Positions 1 to 8,593 of a stretch of 64,000 bases of DNA are shown piece by piece. Within the stretch, counting starts at the first letter, position 1; every line of letters starts with the position of its first letter. The notes beneath the pieces were generated by a model that saw only the letters and a program-made list of their open reading frames with translations, was not told the DNA's origin and did not search any database. The DNA comes from Mycobacterium sp. E183 (GTDB lineage Bacteria; Actinomycetota; Actinomycetes; Mycobacteriales; Mycobacteriaceae): assembly GCF_001667735.1 (NCBI RefSeq), contig NZ_LZJN01000105.1, forward strand, positions 62,001 to 126,000, given 5' to 3'. Position numbers and translations under genes: made by a program.

Positions 1-907
1 GGCCGGCGAGCACCCCGGTCTGTTGGTCGGCGATCATCGCCTGGACCAACTGGAACTGTCCGATCGGCGTGCCGCCCTGTGTCGCGGTGGCGGCGTAGGA
101 GACGGATTCATCGAGCGCGCGTTGCGCGGCGCCCACCGCGAGGGCGGCGATGTGGACCCGGCCCCGTGCCAGCGAGGTCATCGCGGCCCGATAGCCGATG
201 TCTTCGCTGCCGCCGATCAGTGCGCCGCCCTCGACCCGGACGTCGTTGAAGCCGACGTCCGCGGTCCACGCGCCTTCCTGACCCATCTTGGCGTCCTTGC
301 TGCCGACTTCGACGCCCGGCGCGTCCGCGGGGACCAGGAATACGGCGATCCCGGGACCCTGGTCGTCGGCCGGCCGGGTGCGCGCGAACACCACGAACAG
401 GTCGGCCACGGGCGCATTGGTGATGAAGCGCTTCTGCCCGGAGATAATCCAATCACCTTGCTCGCGAACGGCTTTGGTTCGCAGTCCGGCCGGGTTCGAT
501 CCGGCCCCCGGCTCGGTCAACGCAAAGGATGCGACGACGTCGCCCGACGCCATCGATTCCAGCCAGCGGGATTTCTGCTCGTCCGTGCCGAAGCCGACCA
601 GGACCTGGCCGGCGATGCCGTTGTTGGTGCCGAACATCGAGCGCAGTGCCAGCGAGGTGTAACCCAATTCCATCGCCAACTCGACGTCTTGCATCAGGTT
701 CAGGCCGAGGCCGCCCCACCGCTGCGGGATCGCGTACCCGAATAGCCCCATCTTCTTGGCCTGGTCACGTAGGTCGTCGGGCACCCGATCCTCGGTGAGG
801 ATCTCCTGTTCGCGTGGGACCACGGCCGTGCGGACGAAGTGACGGGTCTGGGCGAGGATCTCCCGAAAATCGTCGTCGGAGACCTCGGGTTGTTCGGCGG
901 TGGTCAT
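1..907 (-). CDS. acyl-CoA dehydrogenase, C-terminus cut by window edge
   Basis: The minus-strand frame is open from the ATG at 907 to the first base of the window, so about 302 N-terminal residues are visible. It reads as a flavin acyl-CoA dehydrogenase that introduces an alpha-beta double bond into an acyl-CoA. Visible family features are an N-terminal helical part with the segment MGLFGYAIPQRWGGLGL, the middle-domain motif FALTEPGAGSNPAG that contacts FAD and substrate, and the strand GDWIISGQKRFITNA. The C-terminal catalytic part lies outside. It is divergent from the SDR operon starting at 1081, with 173 bp between them, so both may share a control region. The substrate is unknown. Confidence 0.9.
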   Translation of the reverse strand, partial: MTTAEQPEVSDDDFREILAQTRHFVRTAVVPREQEILTEDRVPDDLRDQAKKMGLFGYAIPQRWGGLGLNLMQDVELAMELGYTSLALRSMFGTNNGIAGQVLVGFGTDEQKSRWLESMASGDVVASFALTEPGAGSNPAGLRTKAVREQGDWIISGQKRFITNAPVADLFVVFARTRPADDQGPGIAVFLVPADAPGVEVGSKDAKMGQEGAWTADVGFNDVRVEGGALIGGSEDIGYRAAMTSLARGRVHIAALAVGAAQRALDESVSYAATATQGGTPIGQFQLVQAMIADQQTGVLAG

Positions 908-1012
908 GGTCGGATGCTCCTACTTTGGCACCTCGTTGGTGGCGGACAACTCAGCCGCGAGCGGCCGGCGAGTGTGACGGCCCGGATAGGGAACCCGGCA
1001 CCGGAGCAGATC

Positions 1013-1029
1013 CTATATGAAATATGATA
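1013..1029. promoter_or_regulatory. AT-rich promoter-like patch between divergent operons
   Basis: A strikingly AT-rich stretch in an otherwise GC-rich 173-bp divergent intergenic region. On the plus strand it holds TATGAT (1023-1028), which fits the mycobacterial -10 form TANNNT, 52 bp before the GTG at 1081. No convincing -35 and no clear GntR-type palindrome were found, so this is only a candidate. Confidence 0.3.
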
Positions 1030-1080
1030 TTCGACTGCCGGGGCGTCCCGGGGACCAAAGCAGAGGGAGGCGGGAATCAG

Positions 1081-1821
1081 GTGTCGATGCTGACAGGTCA
1101 GACCGCGGTAATCACCGGCGGCGCGCAGGGCCTGGGTCTGGCCATCGCGGAACGCTTTGTCGCCGAGGGGGCACGAGTTGTGCTGGGCGACGTGAATCTC
1201 GAAGAAACCCAGGTCGTGGCGAAGCAGTTGGGCGGCGACGACGTCGCGGTGGCGGTCCGATGCGATGTGACGCAGGCGTCCGACGTCGAGACCCTGATCC
1301 AGACCGCCGTCGAGCGTTTCGGCGGCCTGGACATCATGGTGAACAACGCCGGGATCACCCGGGACGCGACGATGCGCAAGATGACCGAGGAGCAGTTCGA
1401 CCAGGTCATCGCCGTGCATCTGAAGGGAACCTGGAACGGTACCCGGTTGGCCGCCGCCGTCATGCGGGAGAACAAGCGGGGCGTCATCATCAACATGTCC
1501 TCGGTGTCGGGGAAGGTCGGCATGGTCGGCCAGACCAACTACTCGGCCGCCAAGGCGGGCATCGTCGGAATGACCAAGGCGGCCGCCAAAGAGTTGGCCT
1601 ACCTGGGCGTCCGGGTGAACGCGATCGCCCCCGGTTTGATCCGCTCCGCGATGACCGAGGCTATGCCGCAGCGCATTTGGGATTCCAAGGTCGCCGAGGT
1701 GCCGATGGGTCGGGCCGGCGAACCGAGTGAAGTCGCCAGCGTGGCGCTGTTCCTGGCTTCCGACCTGTCCTCGTACATGACCGGGACCGTCATGGAGATC
1801 ACCGGCGGCCGGCATCTATGA
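1081..1821 (+). CDS. SDR-family oxidoreductase, FabG-like (3-hydroxyacyl-CoA or 3-oxoacyl reductase type)
   Basis: A 246-residue classical short-chain dehydrogenase/reductase. The nucleotide-binding motif TGGAQGLG is at residues 12-19, NNAG at 88-91, and the catalytic set Ser141, Tyr154-x3-Lys158 (YSAAK) is intact. The GTG at 1081 is chosen over the upstream in-frame ATG at 1024 because AGGGAGG (1064-1070) sits ten bases before it and because the protein then begins just before the Rossmann fold. It is the first gene of a coupled operon with thiolase, CaiB transferase and acyl-CoA dehydrogenase. By context it may handle the 3-hydroxyacyl-CoA to 3-oxoacyl-CoA step of a beta-oxidation cycle. 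That role is inferred. Confidence 0.88.
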   Translation: MSMLTGQTAVITGGAQGLGLAIAERFVAEGARVVLGDVNLEETQVVAKQLGGDDVAVAVRCDVTQASDVETLIQTAVERFGGLDIMVNNAGITRDATMRKMTEEQFDQVIAVHLKGTWNGTRLAAAVMRENKRGVIINMSSVSGKVGMVGQTNYSAAKAGIVGMTKAAAKELAYLGVRVNAIAPGLIRSAMTEAMPQRIWDSKVAEVPMGRAGEPSEVASVALFLASDLSSYMTGTVMEITGGRHL

Positions 1822-3044
1822 GCGCGATGCGCGAGACGGTCATCTGTGAACCCGTCCGGACCCCGATCGGCCGCTACGGCGGGGTGTTCAAGTCGCTGAC
1901 CGCCGTGGACCTGGGGGTCGCCGCGCTGAAGGGCCTCCTCGAACGAACCGGGATCTCGCCCGACGCGGTGCAGGACGTCATCCTCGGCCACTGCTATCCG
2001 AGCAGTGAGGCGCCGGCGATCGGACGGGTGGTGGCGCTGGATGCCGGGCTGCCGGTCACGGTGCCCGGCATGCAAGTCGACCGCCGCTGCGGGTCGGGCC
2101 TGCAGGCGGTGATCCAGGCGTGCCTGCAAGTGGGCAATGGCGACCACGATCTCGTCGTCGCCGGCGGCTGCGAAAGCATGAGCAACGTCGCGTTCTATTC
2201 CACCGACATGCGCTGGGGCGGAGCGCGTACCGGTGTCCGGGTGCACGACGGGCTGGCGCGTGGCCGCACCACCGCCGGCGGTCGGCATCACCCGGTGCCG
2301 GGCGGCATGCTGGAGACGGCCGAGAATCTGCGCCGCCAGTACGGCATCGCCCGGCTGGAGCAAGACGAGCTGGCGGTGCGGTCGCACCAGCGCGCGGTTG
2401 CCGCGCAGAAGGACGGCGTGCTGGCAGAGGAGATCATTCCCGTTGCGGTGCCTACCCGCCATGGCGAGGAGCTGATCGATACCGACGAACATCCGCGCGC
2501 CGACACCTCGGTCGAGTCGTTGGGCAAGCTCAAACCCGTGCTGGCGAGCGAGGATTCGGAGGCGACGGTCACCGCCGGCAACGCCAGCGGGCAGAACGAC
2601 GCGGCGTCGATGTGCGTGGTGACCACGCCCGAAAAGGCGCGCGAATGCGGTCTGACGCCGCTGGTCCGCCTGGTGTCGTGGGGGCTGGCCGGCGTCGCTC
2701 CCCACATCATGGGCATCGGTCCGGTGCCGGCCACCGAGGCGGCGCTCGGCAAGGCCGGCCTGCGGCTGTCCGACATCGACGTCATCGAACTCAACGAAGC
2801 CTTTGCCGCGCAAGCGCTCGCGGTGATGCGCGAATGGAATTTCGGTGCCGCCGACCACGAGCGGACCAACGTGCAGGGATCGGGCATCTCGCTGGGCCAT
2901 CCGGTCGGTGCGACGGGTGGCCGGATGCTGGCCACGCTGGCGCGCGAGCTCAACCGCCGCGAGGCGCGCTACGGGTTGGAGACCATGTGCATCGGCGGCG
3001 GCCAGGGCCTCGCCGCGGTGTTCGAGCGGGTCGCCCCGACGTGA
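1818..3044 (+). CDS. thiolase family protein (acetyl-CoA acyltransferase)
   Basis: A 408-residue type II thiolase, which cleaves a 3-oxoacyl-CoA with CoA to give acetyl- or propionyl-CoA and a shortened acyl-CoA. The nucleophilic cysteine is Cys91 in [10 protein letters not shown]. The C-terminal active-site motifs are [15 protein letters not shown] (His361) and CIGGGQG (Cys391), so the catalytic set is complete. Its ATG overlaps the SDR stop (ATGA), indicating translational coupling. Its stop overlaps the GTG of the next gene. The neighbours supply dehydrogenase, reductase and CoA-transfer activities, which fits degradation of a carboxylic substrate. Confidence 0.93.
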   Translation: MSAMRETVICEPVRTPIGRYGGVFKSLTAVDLGVAALKGLLERTGISPDAVQDVILGHCYPSSEAPAIGRVVALDAGLPVTVPGMQVDRRCGSGLQAVIQACLQVGNGDHDLVVAGGCESMSNVAFYSTDMRWGGARTGVRVHDGLARGRTTAGGRHHPVPGGMLETAENLRRQYGIARLEQDELAVRSHQRAVAAQKDGVLAEEIIPVAVPTRHGEELIDTDEHPRADTSVESLGKLKPVLASEDSEATVTAGNASGQNDAASMCVVTTPEKARECGLTPLVRLVSWGLAGVAPHIMGIGPVPATEAALGKAGLRLSDIDVIELNEAFAAQALAVMREWNFGAADHERTNVQGSGISLGHPVGATGGRMLATLARELNRREARYGLETMCIGGGQGLAAVFERVAPT

Positions 3045-4264
3045 CCGGCCCGCTGAGCGGTCTCACGGTCGTGGAGGTGTCCAGCTTCGTCGCCGCCCCG
3101 CTGTGCGGCATGACGCTGAGTCAGCTTGGCGCCGAGGTGATTCGGGTCGATCCCATCGGCGGTGCCTCCGACGTCCAGCGCTGGCCCTTGGCGGCCGACG
3201 GTACATCGATCTACTGGACCGGCCTGAACAAGGGAAAGCGCTCTGCCGCCATCGATCTGCGTTCCCCGGATGGGCAGGACCTGGTTCAGCGGCTCATCGT
3301 CGAGGGAGACGGCGTGGTGGTGACCAACGCCGCCGGGCTGTCCTGGCTCGGTCACGACGCGTTGGCCGCCAAGCGTTCCGACGTCATCCACGTCCAGCTG
3401 CTCGGACGCGGTGACGGTTCTACCGGCGTGGATTACACGGTCAACGCCGGCATCGGATTCCCGCTCGTCACCGGTCCGGCCGAGCACGCCGGGCCGATCA
3501 ACCACGTGTTGCCGGCCTGGGACGTGTGCTGCGGCCTGTACGCCGCGCTCGCCGTGGTCACCGCCGTCCGCCGGCGGGACGAATCCGGGCTGGGCGCGCG
3601 GATCACCCTGGCGCTGGAGGACGTCGCGCTATCCATTGCCGGAACCCTCGGACTACTGACCGAGCCGCAGGTCACCGGGACCCAGCGACAACGGCTGGGC
3701 AACGCCATCTACGGCCAGTACGGGCAGGACTTCGCCAGTGGTGACGGCGCAAGGTTCATGGTGGTCACCTTGACCCGCAGGCATTTTCGCGATCTGGTCG
3801 ACGTCACGGGCACCGGCGCCGCGGTGTCGGCGCTCGCCGATGCGCTGGGCGTCGACTTCGACTCCGAGGGCGACCGCTACCGGTACCGTGCCGTCCTGTC
3901 CGGTCTGTTCGCCACCTGGTTCAGCAGTCATGCGGCCGACGAGATCACGGCCACGCTGTCAAAGACCACGGTGCTCTTCGAGCGCTACCGAACCTTCGCG
4001 GAGGTCGCCGCGGGCCCCAAGGTGACCGCCAACCCCATGTTTTCCCGGTTGCACCAACCCGGTCTGGGCGACTATTTCGCCGCCGGGCTGCCGCTCGCAT
4101 TCGACGGCGAGCACCCCGCCGGCGCGGCCGCGCCCGCCCTGGGGCAAGACACCGCCGAGGTTCTCCAGCGGCGCCTGGGATTGACATCGGCCGACATCGA
4201 ACGGCTGACGGACGCGAACACGATCGACCGGCGCAGAAGCCCGAAACGGAAAGACGACGCATGA
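3041..4264 (+). CDS. CaiB/BaiF-type CoA-transferase (family III)
   Basis: A 407-residue protein that starts at GTG 3041, overlapping the thiolase stop (GTGA); the frame is open much further upstream but only inside the thiolase gene. It opens with the family III signature LSGLTVVEVSSFVAAPLCGMTLSQLGAEVIRVD split over residues 4-38, followed by WTGLNKGKRSAAIDLR. A conserved Asp in GSTGVDYTVNAG is the likely acyl-anhydride residue. Such enzymes activate a carboxylate by moving CoA from an acyl-CoA donor, or racemise 2-methylacyl-CoAs (alpha-methylacyl-CoA racemase type). Which applies here cannot be told from the sequence. Confidence 0.88.
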   Translation: MTGPLSGLTVVEVSSFVAAPLCGMTLSQLGAEVIRVDPIGGASDVQRWPLAADGTSIYWTGLNKGKRSAAIDLRSPDGQDLVQRLIVEGDGVVVTNAAGLSWLGHDALAAKRSDVIHVQLLGRGDGSTGVDYTVNAGIGFPLVTGPAEHAGPINHVLPAWDVCCGLYAALAVVTAVRRRDESGLGARITLALEDVALSIAGTLGLLTEPQVTGTQRQRLGNAIYGQYGQDFASGDGARFMVVTLTRRHFRDLVDVTGTGAAVSALADALGVDFDSEGDRYRYRAVLSGLFATWFSSHAADEITATLSKTTVLFERYRTFAEVAAGPKVTANPMFSRLHQPGLGDYFAAGLPLAFDGEHPAGAAAPALGQDTAEVLQRRLGLTSADIERLTDANTIDRRRSPKRKDDA

Positions 4265-5454
4265 CCAGACTCGCCCAGACCCTCGGACTGACGGAATTCC
4301 AGACCGAAATCGTCGCCGCCGTGCGGCAATTCGTCGAAAAGGAAGTCATCCCCAACGCCGCGGAGCTCGAACGCGGCGACACCTACCCGCAGCACATCGT
4401 CGACCAGATGCGCGACATGGGTTTGTTCGGCTTGATGATTCCCCAGGAGTACGGCGGCCTGGGGGAGTCGCTGCTGACCTACGCGCTGTGCGTCGAAGAG
4501 CTGGCCCGCGGGTGGATGAGCGTGTCCGGCGTCCTCAACACCCACTTCATCGTGGCCTACATGCTGCGCCAGCACGGAACCGACGCGCAGCAACAGCGGT
4601 TCCTGCCACGCATGGCGACCGGTGAGACGCGTGGCGCCTTCTCGATGTCGGAGCCGGAGCTGGGTTCCGACGTGGCCGCGATCCGGACTCGGGCCCAGCG
4701 CAATCCGGATGGCAACTACACGATCAACGGGCAGAAGATGTGGCTGACCAACGGCGCCACGTCCACGCTGGTGGCCGTCCTGGTGCGCACGGACGAAGGC
4801 TCGGACAAGCCGCACCGCAATCTGACCGCGTTCCTCGTCGAGAAGCCGGTCGGCTTCGGTGAAGTCGTTCCCGGGCTGCAGATTCCGGGCAAGATCGACA
4901 AGCTGGGCTACAAGGGCATCGAAACGACGGAGATGATCTTCGACGGCTACCAGGCCGGTGCCGACGACATCCTCGGCGGCATCACCGGGCAGGGTTTCTT
5001 CCAGATGATGGACGGCATCGAGGTCGGCCGGGTCAACGTGTCGGCGCGCGCCTGTGGCGTCGGCATCCGCGCCTTCGAGCTCGCGGTCCGCTACGCCCAA
5101 CAGCGCCACACCTTCGGCAAGCCCATCGCCGAGCATCAGGCCATCGCGTTCCAGCTGGCCGAGATGGCCACCAAAGTCGAAGCGGCGCACCTGATGATGG
5201 TCAACGCGGCGCGGCTGAAGGATTCGGGGGAGCGCAACGACGTCGCCGCCGGGATGGCCAAATACCTGTGCAGCGAGTATTGCACCGAGGTCACCCAGCA
5301 GAGCTTCCGGATCCACGGCGGCTACGGCTATTCCAAGGAGTACGAGATCGAGCGGCTGATGCGGGATGCGCCCTTCCTGCTGATCGGGGAGGGCACCAGC
5401 GAGATTCAGAAGAACATCATCAGCAAACGGCTGCTGGCCGAGTACCAGGTGTAG
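4261..5454 (+). CDS. acyl-CoA dehydrogenase
   Basis: A full-length 397-residue acyl-CoA dehydrogenase, coupled to the CaiB gene by an ATGA overlap. Visible elements are the FAD/substrate motif FSMSEPELGSDVAAIRTRA near residue 125, INGQKMWLTNGA, the C-terminal domain RYAQQRHTFGKPIAEHQAIAF, the FAD-binding IHGGYGYSKEYEIERLMRD, and IGEGTSEIQKNII near the end, whose Glu is in the catalytic-base position of short-chain family members. It introduces the 2,3-double bond and passes electrons to ETF. It completes an operon with SDR, thiolase and CoA-transferase. Confidence 0.93.
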   Translation: MTRLAQTLGLTEFQTEIVAAVRQFVEKEVIPNAAELERGDTYPQHIVDQMRDMGLFGLMIPQEYGGLGESLLTYALCVEELARGWMSVSGVLNTHFIVAYMLRQHGTDAQQQRFLPRMATGETRGAFSMSEPELGSDVAAIRTRAQRNPDGNYTINGQKMWLTNGATSTLVAVLVRTDEGSDKPHRNLTAFLVEKPVGFGEVVPGLQIPGKIDKLGYKGIETTEMIFDGYQAGADDILGGITGQGFFQMMDGIEVGRVNVSARACGVGIRAFELAVRYAQQRHTFGKPIAEHQAIAFQLAEMATKVEAAHLMMVNAARLKDSGERNDVAAGMAKYLCSEYCTEVTQQSFRIHGGYGYSKEYEIERLMRDAPFLLIGEGTSEIQKNIISKRLLAEYQV

Positions 5455-5456
5455 TG

Positions 5457-6149
5457 ATGACGGTTCCGGATTTCGCCGCGCGGCCGCAGCTTTCGGACGA
5501 TGTCGCGCGCTTGATCCGCCAGCGGATCTTCGATGGCACCTACGTCGCCGGGTCCTACGTCCGCCTGGATCAACTTGCCGCCGAGCTGGGCATCAGTGTC
5601 ACTCCGGTGCGGGAAGCGCTGTTCGCTCTGCGCGCGGAAGGTTTGATCGACCAGCGCCCCCGGCGCGGCTTCATGGTGCTGCCGGTGACCGGTCGCGACG
5701 TCACCGACGTCGCGAACGTGCAGGCCCACGTCGGTGGCGAACTGGCTGCCCGTGCCGCGATCAACATCACCGACGACCAACTGCGCGAACTCAAACAGAT
5801 CCAAGCGGAGCTCGAAGGCGCCTACGCCGGTGACGATGACGAACGGACGGTGCGGCTGAATCATCAGTTCCACCGGGCCATCAACGTCGCCGCCGATTCG
5901 CCGAAACTTGCCCAGCTGATGTCCCAAATCACCCGCTATGCGCCCGAATCGGTGTTCCCCGCCATCGAGGGCTGGCCGGAACAGTCGATGAGGGACCATC
6001 GCCGGATCCTGTCCGCGCTGAAGAAACGCGACGAAGAGCTCGCCCGCGCGGCGATGTCACAGCATCTCGCCGCGGGCGCGGTCCCGCTGATCGACCACCT
6101 CACCGCGCGTGGCGTGGTCGTCGACGGGAGCCCTCCGGCCTCGGGATAA
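5457..6149 (+). CDS. GntR/FadR-family transcriptional regulator
   Basis: A 230-residue regulator two bases downstream of the acyl-CoA dehydrogenase stop. The N-terminal winged helix includes LIRQRIFDGTYVAGSYVRLDQLAAELGISVTPVREALFALRAEGLI (residues about 17-62, in pieces), the hallmark GntR helix-turn-helix. The C-terminal all-helical part with NHQFHRAIN and MRDHRRILSALKKRD resembles the FCD ligand domain with metal-binding histidines. ATG 5457 is chosen; a GTG at 5454 is possible. Being last in the operon, it probably controls this operon in response to an acyl-CoA or carboxylate. No operator could be assigned. Confidence 0.88.
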   Translation: MTVPDFAARPQLSDDVARLIRQRIFDGTYVAGSYVRLDQLAAELGISVTPVREALFALRAEGLIDQRPRRGFMVLPVTGRDVTDVANVQAHVGGELAARAAINITDDQLRELKQIQAELEGAYAGDDDERTVRLNHQFHRAINVAADSPKLAQLMSQITRYAPESVFPAIEGWPEQSMRDHRRILSALKKRDEELARAAMSQHLAAGAVPLIDHLTARGVVVDGSPPASG

Positions 6150-6218
6150 GTGTTGTTTCCCGCGCCCGCCTCGGCATATTCTCCCCTGAGAGGGGGCGAC
6201 AACATAAAGCGAGGAAAA

Positions 6219-6581
6219 GTGCCCCGAACGATCCGTACGTCGGCTCTCTTCGGTGTAGCCGTGGTCGTGATAGCTCTCGCACCGCCGGCCGTCGCCGACC
6301 CACTGGACCCGATACCCGGCAACGGTGTCTTTGTCGTGGGCCCCGACATCGCGCCGGGCCTCTATCACACGGGCGGCTCGGGGTCGGCCTTCGGCGTCTG
6401 GATCAACAACGTGCCGACCCAGGACTCGATGTGCTCGTGGTTCACCTACAGCACGCCGGACGCGAACAAGGAGCATGTGCTCCAGACGAACACCTCGATC
6501 GGCCCGATGTACGCGAACATCAACACGGCGGTCAAGGCTTTCGAGTCGCAGAACTGTCAGCCCTGGACGCGGGTCTCCTAG
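6219..6581 (+). CDS. small secreted protein of unknown function
   Basis: A 120-residue protein beginning at GTG 6219 with GAGG just upstream; an in-frame ATG at 6150 would place non-coding-like sequence in front of the signal peptide. The N-terminus is Arg-containing, then hydrophobic (ALFGVAVVVIALAPPAVA), with a likely signal peptidase site after AVA at about residue 27. The mature part begins DPLDPIPGNG and contains two cysteines, in DSMCSW and SQNCQPW, likely forming a disulfide. Small exported proteins with a V/I-x-PGLYHT core are common in mycobacteria and have no assigned function. Its stop codon overlaps that of the convergent gene below. Confidence 0.8.
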   Translation: MPRTIRTSALFGVAVVVIALAPPAVADPLDPIPGNGVFVVGPDIAPGLYHTGGSGSAFGVWINNVPTQDSMCSWFTYSTPDANKEHVLQTNTSIGPMYANINTAVKAFESQNCQPWTRVS

Positions 6582-7552
6582 GGCGTCTCGCCGGAGCACG
6601 CACGGGTGTCGTGGTTCTTGGCGCGAAAGGCGTTGCGATAGCTCTGCGGCGCCACCCCCACCAGCCGGCGGAATTGTTCGCGGAAATTGGTCACTGATGC
6701 GAAACCGACTCGGTGCGAGATGGATTCGACGCTGTCGGAGCTGCGCTCTAGCAGCTCCCCGGCGTGCTTGATCCGGACGCTGTTCACCCACTGCATCGGC
6801 GTTTGTCCCGTTTCCGTCTTGAACCGCCGGTTGAGAGTTCGCTCGCTGGTGGCGGCCTGCCGGGCGATGTCGCGCAGCGTCAGTGGCAGGTGCGCGTTGC
6901 CCTCCAGCCAGACCAGCAGGCCATCGAGTTCGGTGTCGGACCTTGCCCGGTGGCGGATGACGAACTGAGCCTGGTCGCCGGTGCGGTGAAGGGGCGTGAC
7001 CGCCAACCGGGCGGCGTCGGCGGCCGCCGCCGAGCCGTAGTCGCGCGCAACCATGTGCAGACACAAGTCGAGTCCCGCGGACGCCCCGGCAGAGGTGAGA
7101 ACCTGGCCTTCGTCGACGTAGAGCGCGGCGGCATCGAGTCTGACGGCGGGATGCACGGCGGAAAACAGGTCGGCGGCCGACCAATGCGTGGTGGCGCGTT
7201 TTCCATCCAAAATCCCGGCGGCGGCGACGGTGAAGGTGCCGCTGCAGATGGAGGCGATGCGAATCCCCTTGCCGTACGCCGACTTCAGTGCCGCGATGAC
7301 GTCCTCCCGCGTCGGCACTGTGACGTCGTTGCGCCCGGGCACCACGATGGTATCGGCGTTCGCGAGTTCCGCCAGACCGCAATCGGTGGCGATCCGCACC
7401 GGTCCGGCCGGAACGACGGGGTCCGCGCCGCAAACCCGAACGCGGTACCCCGGCGCGCCGGTCGGGAGGCAGACACGACCGAATACCTCGATCGCGATCG
7501 CCAGATCGAACGCGATGACGTCCGGCTCGGCCAGGATCGCGACGGAGTGCAT
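6578..7552 (-). CDS. GlxA-type AraC regulator with DJ-1/PfpI domain
   Basis: A 324-residue regulator. Residues about 1-190 form a DJ-1/PfpI fold with the elbow ASICSGTFTVAAAGIL, where the nucleophile-position Cys is retained, and SAGASAGLDLCLHM. Residues about 210-310 form an AraC double helix-turn-helix: LTLRDIARQAATSERTLNRRFKTETGQTP and ISHRVGFASVTNFREQFRRLVGVAPQSYR. These regulators sense a small ligand through the DJ-1 domain. It is divergent from the stand-alone DJ-1 gene at 7628, a likely target. Its stop codon interlocks with the stop of the convergent secreted-protein gene (shared bases 6578-6581). Confidence 0.9.
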   Translation of the reverse strand: MHSVAILAEPDVIAFDLAIAIEVFGRVCLPTGAPGYRVRVCGADPVVPAGPVRIATDCGLAELANADTIVVPGRNDVTVPTREDVIAALKSAYGKGIRIASICSGTFTVAAAGILDGKRATTHWSAADLFSAVHPAVRLDAAALYVDEGQVLTSAGASAGLDLCLHMVARDYGSAAAADAARLAVTPLHRTGDQAQFVIRHRARSDTELDGLLVWLEGNAHLPLTLRDIARQAATSERTLNRRFKTETGQTPMQWVNSVRIKHAGELLERSSDSVESISHRVGFASVTNFREQFRRLVGVAPQSYRNAFRAKNHDTRACSGETP

Positions 7553-7627
7553 GGGTTGGCAATATACCGGTCCATAGTGTCAATCCAGCCACTGGTTTTG
7601 CCGGGTGCGGCCGATGACCATGACGGG

Positions 7628-8284
7628 ATGCACGCACAGATCGTCTTGTACGACGGGTTCGACCCGCTTGACGTCATCGGGCCCTTCGAAGTCCTGTCGG
7701 CGGGCAGCGACCGTGTGGGAGGTGACTTGACGGTGACGCTGGTGTCGGCGGAGGGGCCGCGCAGTGTCATCGGCGGCACTCGCGGTTTGGCGCTGGCGGC
7801 CACCGCCGCGCTCGATCCGTCGGAAAGCGGCTGCGTGATCGTGCCCGGCGCCAGCGGCCCCATCGCCGGTGATCCGGACGACGGGGTCGAGACCATCCCG
7901 GTGCTGCTGGCCCGAGCCGCGCAGACCGAGCTGACACCGTTGTTGCGGAAGGCGTTTGACAACCCGGAGGTGACGGTGGCCGGTGTCTGTGGCGGATCCG
8001 TCGTGATGGCGATGTCCGGCCTGATCGAGGGGCGCCACGCGGTGACTCATCAGCTGGGCCTGGGGCTGCTCGAAGCCGCGGGGGTGCATGCGGTGGCTGC
8101 TCGCGTGGTCGACGACGGCGACCTGATCACCGCGGGCGGTGTCACCTCGGGGCTGGATCTGGCCTTACACCTGCTGGACCGGTGGTACGGCCCGCGGGTC
8201 GCGCACGCCGTCGAGGAGCTTTTCGAGTACGAGCGTCGGGGCACGGTCTGGCGCCCGACGGGACGAGAACCGGCGGAGGCGTAG
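7628..8284 (+). CDS. DJ-1/PfpI family protein (isocyanide-hydratase-like)
   Basis: A 218-residue stand-alone DJ-1/PfpI domain. It begins HAQIVLYDGFDPLDVIGPFEVL, the usual family start, which supports ATG 7628 although the frame is open far upstream. The nucleophile elbow is GVCGGSVVMAMSGLIEGRHAVTHQ, with Cys in the expected position, and the second signature ITAGGVTSGLDLALHLL is present. This subgroup includes isocyanide hydratases and regulators that have lost their DNA-binding domain. It is divergent from a GlxA-type regulator and ends directly before the small gene at 8285. Confidence 0.85.
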   Translation: MHAQIVLYDGFDPLDVIGPFEVLSAGSDRVGGDLTVTLVSAEGPRSVIGGTRGLALAATAALDPSESGCVIVPGASGPIAGDPDDGVETIPVLLARAAQTELTPLLRKAFDNPEVTVAGVCGGSVVMAMSGLIEGRHAVTHQLGLGLLEAAGVHAVAARVVDDGDLITAGGVTSGLDLALHLLDRWYGPRVAHAVEELFEYERRGTVWRPTGREPAEA

Positions 8285-8593
8285 ATGGGCATGGACGGCG
8301 ACTGGGACGTAACGATCAAGACCCCGATCGGGACTCTCGCGGTGCGGTATGCATTCGCCGAGTCGCCGGGCGGACTGACGGGTACGGCGACGTACAAGGG
8401 CGAGACGGTTCCCTTGCAGGACTTGACGAGTGGCGCGGCCGCCGAGGGCACGCGATTGACCTGGCGGCAATCGGTCACCAAACCGATGCGGCTCAACCTC
8501 GCCTTCGACGTCGTGGTCGACGGGGATCGGATGGCCGGGCATTCCCGCGCGGGCCGGTTACCGCGGTCGGCGGTCTCCGGTATCCGCCGCTGA
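8285..8593 (+). CDS. small protein of unknown function
   Basis: A 102-residue protein whose ATG follows the DJ-1 stop without a gap, so they are probably co-transcribed. The first 80 residues (DGDWDVTIKTPIGTLAVRY, then alternating charged and hydrophobic strands) look like an all-beta lipocalin-like small domain seen in actinobacterial proteins. The last 20 residues are Arg-rich and overlap the convergent ligase gene by 36 bp, so the C-terminus may be altered or degraded. No function can be assigned. Confidence 0.6.
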   Translation: MGMDGDWDVTIKTPIGTLAVRYAFAESPGGLTGTATYKGETVPLQDLTSGAAAEGTRLTWRQSVTKPMRLNLAFDVVVDGDRMAGHSRAGRLPRSAVSGIRR

